This document shows positions 22,501 through 34,028 of a stretch of 64,000 nucleotides of DNA, one piece after another (within the stretch, counting starts at the first letter, position 1; each line of letters opens with the position of its first letter). The notes beneath the pieces were generated by a model. It worked only from the letters and a program-made list of their open reading frames with translations. It was not told the origin of the DNA and searched no databases. The DNA is from Phyllostachys edulis (Eukaryota > Streptophyta > Magnoliopsida > Poales > Poaceae), in assembly GCA_036346405.1 (NCBI GenBank), contig CM070562.1, forward strand, positions 110,644,412 through 110,708,411, given 5' to 3'. Made by a program: the position numbers and the translations under genes.

Positions 22501-23675
22501 AGTTGCCTTTGTGTGGCTTGTGTGAATTCTCATAATATCTAGCAACTCATGTAGGCTTTAGAATTAATGAAGTGTGAACAGCTTTCTTGCTGCATTTTTT
22601 TTGTTTTTCCTCCTTAAATTGGTCTCTGAATTGATTAAATTGTTACATATGTTGCTCTTGCTTTGTCAGGATGGACAAGGGTGTTATTGTATATATATGT
22701 GATAGCCGGGGTGTTCGTGACATTTATGAGGCCGATGGAGCTAATACGATTGCAGCATCAGAACCTCTTGTTGTGCTGGTATGGCCTGTTTTTGCTTAGA
22801 TAGACAATAAAATATAGAGTTTAGTTAATTTATCCGAGGATGATGGTCTTGTCAGTCGCTTGTTCTTAACGTGATGTTAGCCTAGGTTCTGTAGAGAGGA
22901 AGGTTTTGTGTTATTCCTTATCAATGATGAGCCTGTATCGTACTGTACACATCATAAGATGCCACTTTGAACTTACTAGGTAAATAAAGGGACTGCGAGT
23001 GCAAGTGAGATCCTTGCTGGAGCACTGAAAGACAACAAAAGGGCAGTCATATATGGGGAGCCAACATACGGGAAAGGGTACTGCTCCCCCTTCCCCATTC
23101 CCCTGTTCTGAACTCCTGATTTGCGTATACTTTCGCCAACGTGTATCTCACTCCATTTACCTGCCAACTTTCAGGAAGATTCAGTCGGTTTTTGCGTTGT
23201 CTGACGGCTCGGGTCTAGCTGTGACGGTAGCACGCTATGAAACTCCTGCGCATACCGACATCGACAAGGTAAGCATTGCCCCTCAGGTTTACACAGAACA
23301 AGATGACATACCTCGCTCCTTCGGTTCTTGTTGCTTCTTTAGTTCTAAGCATAGTTACCGGATTCGCTATAACTATAAAACCATATGAATCGTGAACCGG
23401 ATTTGTCAGTTTAGGGTACGAGGCTCGTGTTCGCAGAAGAAATTAGAACAAGTTGCGAACTACGAGCTCGAACCCCGTACCGCGACTCAGACGGATAAAC
23501 TGCGTTTTTGGTAACTATGGTTCTAAGTGAAGTATGTTCTTGCTAGGTTGGTGTGATCCCGGACCGTCCGCTGCCGGCGTCATTCCCTACGGATGAAGAC
23601 GGCTTCTGCAGCTGTCTCAGGGATTCGGCGGCTGCTTGCAATCTCAACGCCGCGCAGCTGTTTGCGAGGTCGTGA
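19545..23675 (+). CDS. CTPA: Carboxyl-terminal processing peptidase, thylakoid lumen (D1 processing, family S41)
   Basis: Thirteen exons: 19545-19637, 20005-20347, 20447-20599, 21235-21317, 21409-21617, 21774-21842, 21948-22063, 22164-22239, 22315-22356, 22670-22778, 22980-23077, 23175-23268, 23547-23675. All junctions are GT-AG and in frame, giving 537 residues. The enzyme removes the C-terminal extension of the photosystem II D1 precursor so that the manganese cluster can assemble. A Ser/Arg-rich transit peptide is followed by a hydrophobic thylakoid-transfer segment (VVLGMVLVMSISAATY, about 124-139). Then come the N-terminal helical domain (ENLLFLEAWRAVDRAYYD), a PDZ domain (about 228-315, GLSIGYP and PGGPAEKAGILPGD), and the protease core. 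The Ser/Lys dyad is S438 in NKGTASASE and K463 in PTYGKGKIQS, 25 residues apart as in known D1 proteases. Introns carry a LINE-like tail and a hAT MITE but the coding sequence looks intact. Confidence 0.95.
20960..21168 (+). mobile_element. Possible LINE 3' tail in CtpA intron 3
   Basis: The stretch ends in an A-run after CTCCTGCATGTCCTCGAG, preceded by CTAATGAAATGGCATGCAG. Ends of this form (AATGAAA, short palindrome around CTCCTGC, A-run) recur in grass LINEs. No coding part or target duplication was identified. Confidence 0.4.
23342..23527. mobile_element. hAT-type MITE in the last intron of CtpA
   Basis: The element is 23350-23519 (170 bp). Perfect 10-bp inverted ends, CATAGTTACC and GGTAACTATG, are flanked by a perfect 8-bp duplication GTTCTAAG (23342-23349 and 23520-23527). 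It has no coding capacity. It lies between exons 12 and 13, leaving both splice sites intact. Confidence 0.93.
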
Positions 23676-24760
23676 TCAGGCCTGGACAAGCGCTATCTGC
23701 TTATTTTTTAGTTGGGCGGCTTCTGTCGACGCGCAATCTGTTGCTTGGGTCGTCCCGTTGGATCGCCTCCCGCATTCGTGATTCATTTAGTTAACATTTT
23801 AATTCGTGTAGGAGCCCAATTTTATCTTGTGGATAGAAATGTATATCTGACTGGAATTACCTGTGATAGTCGTGTCATTACCTGTCTATCATTTAGTTGA
23901 CTGAAATTACCTGTGATAGTCGTGTCATTAGCTGAAATTTTACCACTTTGAGAACAGAAACGGGCTACTCATACAGATTGTCAGAGCCTTAGCTGACACC
24001 TCCGACAAGGCTCAAAGCACAGGCGCAACACGAGCCAAAACTTCTGACGCTCAGCACAACGGTAACGTCACAAACTCACCAACAGCATGATTACTCAAAC
24101 CAAAAGTAAGTCCTAAACTACATGCAAGATGCGTAACTGTATTGGTGTATTACACGCTCCATCATTAAAAACCCTGACGAACCATCGTCTGCTCAAAATT
24201 CTGCCACATATGTAAACTTAATGTGCTCGATCCAGTGGAAACGAATTTGAACATGGCTCCTTTGGTGGTTCAGTCCTGAGCACCTAGCATCGTTGATCAA
24301 CATATTGTTTGCACCATCACGAACCTGTAACCAGACAATCAAGAAAATTCTTATAAGAATATCCACAAACTTTTAAATTTTAATCACCATAGGGCATGAC
24401 CAAATGGAACGAGAGCGATGATAATTTATTTCAATTTTCAATGCATAACACACCGGAGTGAGTGAAAACTTTTATTGGATATGCAAATTTGCACAGCTCA
24501 TCAACATTGAGCTAGCACGGAAATAAATGGTTCCGTGAGTGCTCCATACAATACAAGTTATTCAAAATTTAAAAATCACTTTCATTGTTCTCCAAACAGT
24601 AACTTACGAGTTCTTATATTTTATACTAGGACAACAGTAGGAAACGGCCAGGATTCAACATATTATAGTCAACGTACAAGGAATATAGGTAGTAGCTGAA
24701 ACAGTTTGCGGAAAGAAAAACAACTCAGCAATTAAAATTTACCTTTTCTGTCTAGAAAAG
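23676..24760. other. Convergent intergenic region between CtpA and CSL4
   Basis: No gene is seen. A short tandem duplication (ACCTGTGATAGTCGTGTCATTA) of about 44-bp period occurs at about 23859-23931. The rest should hold the 3' untranslated regions of the two convergent genes. Confidence 0.5.
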
Positions 24761-26760
24761 TTAACAAATCTCTTCCACTTTCGCAACTTTCCTTTTCTCA
24801 ATTTGGCCGGTCAATTCGCATTGCATCTCAGTCCAACTGATCGGGACCAGCGTACCGCCTGAAGCAACACAAGGAAGCAACATTAATGCAACTTCTAATA
24901 GCTCACACACAAATTGCATGATGCATCCTGGCGTCAGAGAATTAATGTTGAGTAATTTGGTACGGAGTAAGCATACCAGCTATACTTTGTGCAGAAACAA
25001 CTCCAAGTTCATTCTTTGCCGTGGAAAGGTAATATGCCCTTGCATCACCAAGAGAGAGCTTTAACAAAACATTGAGGATTGCAAGCCAGTCAAAAAAAAT
25101 CAAGTACTCTAACAAGATTAGAAGTACATAGCCATATAATTGAATGGAGAAAAAAAGGTCTACAAAAAGTAGTGATCAAGCATGAAGACACACATGATCA
25201 AGAGCAAATGAGCAATAAAAGATGTAACAAGAGCACAAAACAAAGATTATTTGCGCTTGATATGTTCCCTTGAAGGATACAACCAGAGCTCTAACAATAT
25301 CACCAGGCCGATACGACTGGTACATATCCACCTTGTCGATTTCAGTTGCACGAACATCTTGTTGCCTACAAAAAGAAGAGAATGGCATGAAAAACTTTCC
25401 TCTGATAAACTATCTAAAAGGTAAAGGATTGATGAAAGCATTCCACCATACATGCACTTCAGTGACTAACTAAAGCAAAAGCAGTGCAAGAAATCCATGA
25501 AGAACAGCACAAATGGCAGCATCACAGTAAAAGAAGTACATGGACAAGGCCTACTACCTTATCATGCCAGTGAACTTTTCCTTGACAGCCTTTGAGTCAA
25601 CACACGTTATATCTGCAGAAGCCATCCTAGCCATAACCTTCGTCACCTGCAACAGTAACAGCTTTCAGCAATCAGCACTTCCGCCGTTGAAAACAAGTTG
25701 ATGCACACAACTATCTTGGTTAAACACCTACAGCAACTAACAGTTGACCAATACCACTGACCAGAACAGCATATTTGCTCGTGTTAAGAATATGGTGGTA
25801 GGAAATAGAAGATCGAGAGATACCTTCTAGATAGTACACTTCTGTAAGATCTTTACCCTGATTTATTTTGTAAAGTCATCTCCAAAAGATGCCAACAAAT
25901 AGATGGTGCATGCATGAACCATCATAACCAAAACATGAGACATTCACATTACCAGATGATGTTTAACTGGACTACCAAAATGGAGAAACTGTTACCTGAA
26001 CGTATTAACTACTAGGTTCAACACCTGCCAAGGACAGGCTGAATCTTCACACACGTTTCCTGAATTTTGCTATATGAGGTGTTACAGGTTCACAACATTT
26101 ATTATTAAACCTAGCGTGACCCGAAACACATGGATCACCCTCAACATGAACTAAGCTTAGTGTGTGGACATCGGTACATTCACACAAGCATGCCAGTTAC
26201 CGTGAGTGTTTTGACGAAAACAAGTAAACTGTAAACCACCTATGCCGCAATCCCACCACCCATATCCACACGCTGCATGATTACAGACAGCAACAATAGC
26301 TAGCCTCTAATTCAACCATGAGTACACACATCCACACGACAGCAACAAGCTTTTGATAAAAATACGCATTGCACGTCTCCAATCAACGCTTTGCTCAGAG
26401 AGAGATCTTACACGGGCAATGACGACGCTTCCCGGCTGCGGCACAGCTCCATGGGCCTTGTGCCCGACCACCTCCGCCGTGGACCTCTGCAACCGAATCG
26501 AACCAGTCCGTCACACACGGCATCAAAAGCAGCGAAGCGAGCGAGCGAGAGACCAAAAATTCCAAAACCCTAGCTAACCCTACCTGGTCGGAGGAGCCGG
26601 GAGGGGGAGGCACGAGGCGGCGGCGGCCGGTGACCGACGCGCGCACGGAGCGGCCGTCGGCGTAGGCGCCGCGTCCAGCTATGAGAGATGACGAGTTTCC
26701 GAGGAGCTCCCCCGGGGTGACCACCTCGCCGCCGCCGCGCTCCATCGCCGTGGCTGCCAT
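24761..26760 (-). CDS. CSL4: Exosome complex component CSL4
   Basis: Six exons on the minus strand: 26760-26584, 26486-26412, 25646-25558, 25365-25281, 25058-24977, 24858-24761. All junctions are GT-AG and in frame, giving 201 residues. CSL4 is one of the three S1/KH cap proteins of the nine-subunit RNA exosome, which degrades and trims RNA in nucleus and cytoplasm. Segments in order: N-terminal domain (VTPGELLGNSSSLIAGRGAY), linker, S1 RNA-binding domain (PGSVVIARVTKVMARMASAD onward, with DMYQSYRPGDIVRALVLSLG), then the C-terminal region (LSTAKNELGVVSA, ISWTEMQC) ending KVAKVEEIC. The start ATG at 26760 is the first in the exon and gives MAATAMERGGG. The exon 4 donor is GTATCC rather than anything further downstream, chosen because it alone restores ALVLSLGDAR. 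hAT element B begins only 89 bp upstream. Confidence 0.94.
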
Positions 26761-27265
26761 TGGTATTTGGGATCGAGGGAAGCGGGGGAGGAGGGTTTTG
26801 CCTTTCTTGCTCGACTTTCGTGGGTTAAATAATAGGAAATAGGTGCCCACAGAGGTGTCAAATGGGTCGCCCGGCCCGTCACGGCGTGGCCCATTCAGAC
26901 ACGGCCTATTTCGGCCGTATACTATTTGTATTGTCTCGTTTCGGTCTGTATACTATTTGTGTCTTGCCGGGCCGATCCACGGGTTGGGACGCCGGTCCAA
27001 ACATGACTTGTGAGGCATTCGTGTTGGGCCGGGCTAGTCCGAGCCCGTTTGGCCTATCAGGCCAGATGTGGCCCGTTTGACCCATCACAACAACCAAAAA
27101 AATCCAAACATATTTTTAAAAAATCCAGAAAAATTATAAAAATGTGTAGAATTCAAAAGTAGACATGAAAATTTAAAAAAATGAGACAATCATATTGACA
27201 ATATAATAAATAGCTTTATTGTTGTCTAACTGGCTGCCTTGTTAAAACCTTCGCCAAGTGAAAAC

Positions 27266-29330
27266 TCAAAATAAGAAAACCATGGCAAAGGAAAAAGAGT
27301 ACAGCCTATCAGCTTGTTCCCAATTCTTCACAGTTAGAAGGATCTCTACCATCTCACTTATGAGACTTGTTCTTTTCTCCTCCAATAACCTTCCAGAAAG
27401 ACTGAAAGCAGACTCGGAAGAAACCGTAGAGACAGGAACAGTTAACACATCACGTGCAAGTATGGATAGCACGGGATATGTTAGCTTATGGGCTTGCCAC
27501 CATTGCAAGATGTCGAAGCTTTCTGAGTTGAAATCCACCGTATCGCTGTCCAGATAGGTGGATAGTTCTCCGCTCCTTGTGGGTCTTGGCTGAGTAGGCG
27601 TTGGTGTAGAAGAAGAAGAAGAACCCCTGGACCTGGACCTAGAGGAAGAGGCACCGAAGATTGTGCCCCATATATTTGTCTTCCCACTTGAGGTGGGGGC
27701 TATTGAAAGTCGTTGCGAACGGACTCCCCGGAACTTATTTTCATACCTTTAATAAACCTCGTATAACCGAGAACGAACTTCTGCAAAATAGTTAGTATAG
27801 TCTAGCCCCGTAGCATAACTAAGAAGATCAAGTACAGTATCGAATGCATCAATTTTAGCCCTAGGATCTAAAATAAATGCAAATGCATATAGGTAAGGGA
27901 TTTCTCGCCAATATTTAAGGTATTTAGATTTCATGGAAACAACAGCATCGCGTAAAACTATGTCATTTTTAAACATTTTTAAATGAGTAGCAATCCGTAA
28001 AATAGTATGCACAATAATAGGAGATGTTGGATAGTAGACAGCGGACAAAGTAATAGTTGCCTCATAAAAAATTTCTAAAAACGATAGTACCTTCTCAGCA
28101 ACAAACCAATGTTGCTCAGTTAATAGCATAGTACCGTCAGTGCTAGGATAATGCGTTTGAATAAATACAGAAAAAGTGCTCTTGTATGGTAAAAGATTCT
28201 TAAGCATGAAGTAAGTAGAGTTCCACCTTACCTCCATGTCCAAACCGAACTTTCTTGGACGTACACCCATTGCCCTGCAGAAGTTCTTATATTGTGCTAT
28301 TCTTACGTTAGAATTATTCAAGAAAGAAATCGCATCGTGAAAAGCTTTAATATACGGACTCAACCTCTTCAAACCACATTTGACTATAAGGTTGATAATA
28401 TGACAAGCGCATCGTTGATGTAGCAGGAAGGAATCGGCATATGTACTTAACACTGGAGTAAGAATGTTCATGGCCCTAGAGTTTGAAGCGGCGTTGTCTA
28501 AAGTAATTGCGAATATTTTGTCTGTAAGACCAAAGTCTTCAACGACTTTGATAATACAGTTCGTAATATTCTCCCCCGTGTGTGCTACATCAATTAATTT
28601 CAAACCTATAATCATTTTCTCAATTACCCAGTGGTCATTAATATAATGCGCAACTTCACTAAGGTAATCCTCTCTAGCCCGACCACTCCATATGTCCGAG
28701 GTCAGGGCCACCGAAAATGTGCATGTACTAAATAGTTCCTTTATTTTATTACGACGTTCATTATAGTATTTCACTAGATTCCTAGTTGTTGTCTGTCTAG
28801 AAACAGAAGTAAATCTAGGATTATGTGCAGTCCTAATGTAATTTTGGAAAGAATTAGACTCGCCAAAGCCTAACGGTAAATCCTCAGAAGCAATTAAACG
28901 ACAGAGATTGGCGGGCTACCTGAGGATCGTAGTCCCAGCTAGATACTGTACCATCGGGGTTGTATTGCAGCTGCGTCTGCCTCATCGCCAATCCTTACTT
29001 GGTTCGACACCTTGTAGCATGTCTAATCAAGTGTCCCGTTCCACCTGTAGACTTTGCAGACAATTCATGGCAATAAATTTTACAAACAGCATATGGTACC
29101 TCATTTCCCGCTGCGTCTTGCCTGGTTGTCCTATCGAAATTCTCCCACACTCCCGATGTAGATGGCCTGACCTCTTTACTCCGGTTGCCGTTGAGCTTGA
29201 TGCTGACGTGGAGGCTGACTACGGAACTCCACCTTGCTCCTCCGGTTGGTTTGAGGCAGCCGCAGCCGCCTCCATAGACGCAATTTCGTCTGATGAAAGT
29301 CTGAACTCACTAAGAGCAAAGCTGTAGTAA
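27266..29330 (-). pseudogene. hAT transposase of element B, near-complete but with stops
   Basis: Reading on the minus strand: a Ser/Gly/Val-rich leader, then a BED finger (SGVWENFDRTTRQDAAGN, VCKIYCHEL, HLIRHATRC). In place of the expected CxxC the second Cys is shifted one residue. A TAA follows the finger and another stop lies near 28890. From 28774 to 27749 there is a 341-codon frame with the hAT core: ALTSDIWSGRAREDYLS, ITLDNAASN, LHQRCACHIINLIV, RWNSTYFML, then AFILDPRAK. After a further break the C-terminal dimerisation domain follows (27538-27266, FDILQWWQAHKLTYPVLS and VSTVSSESAFSLSGR). The usual catalytic and dimerisation landmarks are largely kept, so decay is recent relative to element A. 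Confidence 0.85.
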
Positions 29331-29594
29331 GGACAGTCCATAACGAAAACTGCAAAATCGAAACTAACACTATTACTACTTTAATCTTAGCATAAAAATA
29401 ATTAACAATAAAAGTATTACAAAATAGTATTGTACCTCTTTCGCTGACTTGTTGACGAAAATTGAAATTTCCAAATTTTGGCACAATTTTTTTGAAATTT
29501 GCCAAATGAGCTCAACACAGATTTGAATTTGCACAACACAATTTCAAAGAGAGAATGGAGAATGAAGGGGTGCTGAATGAGGGGGGTATGGTGC

Positions 29595-29604
29595 CTATTT
29601 ATAG
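29595..29604 (-). promoter_or_regulatory. TATA box of hAT element B
   Basis: On the minus strand CTATAAATAG followed by GC, matching 4551-4560 in element A, about 270 bp upstream of the transposase leader. Confidence 0.6.
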
Positions 29605-29689
29605 AAAAAAATTCGAATTTTTTTCAATTTTTTTGCTATTTTTAAAGCCAACAACGGTCAAAAACGGTCAAAAAATCTCCCAGCGGCAC

Positions 29690-30420
29690 GGCCCACGGGC
29701 ACGACATGGCCCGGCTCGCGCGGCCGCCCGTCTTCTTCTCCCCTGTCCCCCCTCCCCAACGCCGGCCTCGCCCGTGCCGCCATGCGCCTCGATGACACCG
29801 CCTGGCTCCTCGCCTCCCATGGCGGCCTCGACCGCCACCTCCTCATGACGACACCACCTCCCTGTGGCGGACGACCCGCCGCCTCCTCGCCTCCCACGGC
29901 GCGACCCGTCGCCTCCTCGCGGCGCCCGCACCACCGCCTCCTCGCCTCATGGGCCTCATGGTGCACCGAGACGACTCGCCTCCTCGCCTCATGGCCCGCG
30001 TCATCGACCCCGCCGCCTCCTCCCTCATGGCCCGCCGACGACACCGCCGTCGCCTCCTCCTCCATCCGCTCTAGTGCAACACCGTGCACCGCACCACCGC
30101 CTAGCCCGCCTCCTCCTCCCTCCGCTCCGACGCAGCAAAGTGCGCCACGACGCCTTCCTCCTCCCTCCGCTCCGACCTCCGGCAGAAGATCATCGCGCCG
30201 CCGGCCCCGCCCGACCCTTCGCCTCCTCCTCCACATTGAAGAAGCGGGCCGGCGTGCCGCCGTGCGTGCTTTCGTGCCCATGCATGCGTCTTAAGCCCAC
30301 CGCGCCGAGGTGGCGGCCCATTCTGCCCCGGTATCGTGCGTGTCAAGACGCCCATGAACAAGACGGGCCGTCTTGGCTGCGGCTTGGTCGGGCCAACAAG
30401 ATGCTGCTTCAGGTCGTCCG
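29690..30420. repeat. GC-rich low-complexity block inside element B
   Basis: Long open frames in several phases consist of Pro/Ser/Arg/Ala strings with repeated CCGCCTCCTCGCCTC words at about 29870-30010. No domain is visible. It lies between the transposase promoter and the right terminus, so it is probably expanded or captured sequence rather than a gene. Confidence 0.6.
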
Positions 30421-30447
30421 GTTAGCCTCCCCATTTGGCCAGCTCTA

Positions 30448-31430
30448 CCACACATTTACAAGCCTAGAACTATTCGACATTAGTATTTAGGTGTCGATTG
30501 TTTTTCCCCTATTTATAAGCCGATTTTATTGACTATTTTTTATATATATTTCAACCTCCAATAGCAAAATCGATCCTCCTCGATTGCTATCCTTTCTAAT
30601 ATAATACTCTACCACATAGTTATTTTATACTTCTCTCTTATTATTGTTTATTGCTAACTACTGTAACATTAAACATGCATACATATGCAACCATCGTCGA
30701 TCCCCGTTAGGAACACCCCTCGCGCTCTCTCCGATGGCCCTAAGCCTACTCTCTATGACTGTGTCATCTCTACTCCGAGTTCTTTACTCCTCTGTTTTTA
30801 TATGTTGTGTTTCTATTCGTACGGATGTATGCATGCACATATACATGCATGATGTTAAACGTGCTCGACGTCCTTTTTTTCTGTGTCAATCGCTCCTCTT
30901 CTTTGATGTTGGCCAACTCAATGTTAAGACTTCCTCACTAACCTCAGCGACCCCTCAAATTCAATGGTGCTAATATGTCTACTTTAGTTGTTGTCAAACG
31001 ATATGAATAATCTTCTCGCCATTGTTGGTGACAATGTGCCCCTTCACCAGCGATGGCATGCTTCTAGCTACTAATAGCCTCACATCGTCCGTAATTTGTC
31101 TTTAATACAAAACTCCACCTCCCCTCTGTCGGGAATTCTCCAACATTAGGATTCTTTACCCACAGACTTCTTCAACAATGCCAATGCTCACTATCATCCT
31201 CGCGGCCCTAGCTCCTTCGACTACGACATTTCTCTTCAACGGCTCCAGCAAGTAGCACGGCATTGTCATCGCCGAACAGCTAAAGTAAGATGCACGACAT
31301 TGTCCTCATCTTCGCCGTTGTCATCTTAGCTCTTTGCTTTTCCGGGGGTCAATGTCTTCTCGTAGAACACATCAACGCCATTGCACTTTTTTATGGTCTC
31401 ATCCGACACCTTCATGTTATCCTCACTATA
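30448..31430. other. Intergenic, no gene seen
   Basis: AT-rich sequence with unrelated short frames; nothing recognisable as a gene or an intact element. Confidence 0.45.
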
Positions 31431-32235
31431 AATTTTATTATCTAATAAAAATTTTAGTATTTTTATTAGAGTTTGTATACAAATCAAAATGCTAAAACTA
31501 TTTAATTTATTCTAAATTTTATTTATTTAGGATTTTACTTTCAAATTCATATGGAAATAAAATGGCAAATTTTCTTTTATTTTTAATTCCGAATTTCAAT
31601 TATTTCTTGTTGGAATTCGTATACAAATCAAAGTACCAATTTTTCTTCCTAATTATCGTTATTTAGGTATTTTCTTTGGAAATTGTATGATAAATCAAAT
31701 TGCTTATTTTATTTTATTTTTATATTACAAATTTCAGTTATTTTTTTGTTGAAACTCTTATACAAATCAAATTGATATTTTTTATTTGTTATTATGATTT
31801 TTTTGTTCAATTTCAGTATACAAATCTAATTGACATTTTTATTTATTTGTATTCGAAGTATAATTATTTTTATTTATTTGTATTCGAATTATAATTATTT
31901 AGGATTTTACTTAGGAATTGTATGGAAATCAAAATGCTTATTTTAATTTAATTTATTTTTATTCCGAATTTCAAATTTTTTGTAGGATTTCGTATACAAA
32001 TCCAATTGAAAGTTTTGTTTATTTTTTGTTTCAAATTAAATTATTTAGGATTTTACTTAGGAATTTGTATGGAAATTAAATTGCTTATTCTATTTTATAT
32101 TTTCCTGAATTTTAGTTTTATTGTATTTGATATGGACCCTTTTACGTAAGAACTCATATGGAAATCAAATTGCTGGTTTTATTTTATTCTTTATTCCGAA
32201 TTTTAGTTTTATTGTACTTGACACGAGCTCTTTAT
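31430..32235. repeat. AT-rich diverged tandem repeats of roughly 100-180 bp
   Basis: The phrases 'ggattttacttaggaatt', 'gtatggaaatcaaattgct' and 'tattccgaatttcag' recur in the same order at about 31530, 31620-31740, 31900-31975, 32040-32110 and 32140-32210. Copies vary in length and sequence, so this is an old, degenerate array. Its parent element is unknown. Confidence 0.65.
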
Positions 32236-32586
32236 TTTAATCTGGACCGCCACGATTGACGGTGTAGATCTTCCTCTTTTTTCATCGGTTAACGTAAATA
32301 TTTATAGCCCTGAGAGCGAACGTGGTAACTTTTTTAACCCTGCTTTAATAAGATAATAGATAATTTAAGATTTATCGCTACATTCGTTGGCGTATCAGGA
32401 ATTGCCACCCTATTGTCTCACTGACATGTGGGTCTTGGACCCATACATCAGTGAGATATCGAGTGACAAATCCTAAAGTGGCAACGAATGGAATAGAGTG
32501 GCAAATCCTTAATTCCACTTAATAATACCCACGTAGATTTGAGGCCATCATTTTTATTAAAAAAAAACACACTGGGCCTAAGGCTT

Positions 32587-33617
32587 GGGGTGTGATTGGT
32601 TTATAAAATTTGATTCTGCCAAACTCAAATTTGCGTTGTTTGGTTCGCATCTACAACTATCGTGTGCTATTCTTTCTTAGCACCTTCACAAAATTTGCTC
32701 AACTTGTGGAAGCGTGGATTCGATACACTTTTGCACATGGCGAAATTCGGGCTTTCATCCAAACATCCCCTTCATCTCTTCCTCTTGCTTGCCTTAAGCG
32801 TCCGACAGAAAAGAAAAAAAAAATCATTTGATTTTTGTGCGATTGCTTGAAGCAAGGACTATGGAATGGAGATTTAGGGACTGTTTGGTTGCAACCTGAG
32901 AAGATTTTGCTTGGCCGGAGATGTGTCGGCACACATTGGAACCTTGTTTGGTTAAAGCATCCAACCCCCTGCCTGGCCTGATCCTCTCTGGCAACTCGTT
33001 AGCCTAGCTCAGGTGACAAAAAACGTACACCGAAGCTTCAGGCAGCAACACACGAATATGACTATAATCTAATTAAAGTGACATTATTTGTTGTACACTT
33101 TCAGACTTTTTCACAAAGCGTACGTTTTTACTTCTATATTTCCACCTAGGCTCAAGTCTCCAACCAAACAACAGATCTTCCAGCATGACAAAAATCAAGA
33201 GAAGCATTCGTTCCTCTTATGCACACATTTTTTCCACGCATGTCAGTTAGGTCACCAACCAAACAGGCCCGTACTATGATTCATGCATCCTGGCACCCGG
33301 CATTCGCACCCAATGGTTTGGCACGCATGACATAAAGAAGCATCGATGCACACACAGAAACAGTAAGGAGCAATCAACTCGTTCATGTCTGGGCATCTGA
33401 TGCCAGCATGGACATGAAGCCACGGACCCGGCCACAAACACAAAACCATAAGACACACACACACTTCCTGCTCAACGCAGCATCCCCATATGGTTTCATT
33501 GTGTTTCTGGTGAATGAGATAGTTCAACATCTAAAAAGAACATTCCACCAATTTGTATCTAGCAACCAAACACATGATATTTTTTTTCTTGAACTGACTC
33601 ATACAACCAAACGCACC
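32587..33617. mobile_element. Terminal-inverted-repeat element with nested MITE, gene-free
   Basis: The outer ends are GGGGTGTGATTGG and CCAAACGCACC (inverted GGTGCGTTTGG). Inside, 32877-33270 has its own ends GGGACTGTTTGGTTGCAACC and, inverted, GGGCCTGTTTGGTTGGTGAC, typical of PIF/Harbinger-like (Tourist) MITEs. TTA precedes the inner left end and GTA follows the right. No coding sequence is visible. Confidence 0.5.
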
Positions 33618-34028
33618 TTAAGTAATTGAATCGGAGGGGACTACTAACACCTGACATATACCTTTACCTCGCCAATGAGAGGAAGATCACTTCAATTGTT
33701 CACAACCCAGTACATCAGCAAGGCGCAGCGACACGATGCACGGAATTTCTGGCAAGAAATTTTCCTACCCAGATTACACAAATCATATGCATGAGGAATG
33801 AACCACGATTCGCAAAATTAGAGAGCATCTGCCAACCCCCATCCTCATTGTTTCTGGGGAAGCAGAAGGCAAATTAAAACATCTATACTGATGGAACCAC
33901 ACCAGAAGGTCACCGGGATTGTTGGAAAACTGTACACTAACCAGAGGCAAGAATCAACGAGGTAAATGACATCCCCCAGCCTCAATCCCAAGTCAACTGA
34001 AGCTAACAGCCTAACACTAGTTTATTGA

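Larger units (their letters stand above)
26850..30447 (-). mobile_element. hAT element B, same family as element A
   Basis: The left end CAGAGGTGTCAAATGGG and the inverted right end TAGAGCTGGCCAAATGG resemble the ends of element A. The subterminal GGCCCG-rich arms and the minus-strand TATA box match A. Inside is a BED-hAT transposase pseudogene on the minus strand and a GC-rich block (about 29690-30420). An 8-bp target duplication was not recognised, so exact ends are tentative. The element is more complete than A but still defective. Confidence 0.78.

Noticed and set aside
26850..30447. 8-bp target duplication for hAT element B
   Set aside because: Flanks GGTGCCCA and CCACACAT do not match, so no duplication is claimed.
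29658..30490. Frames of 170-208 codons in both directions
   Set aside because: Low-complexity Pro/Ser/Arg sequence inside hAT element B, with no domain and no support for a host gene.
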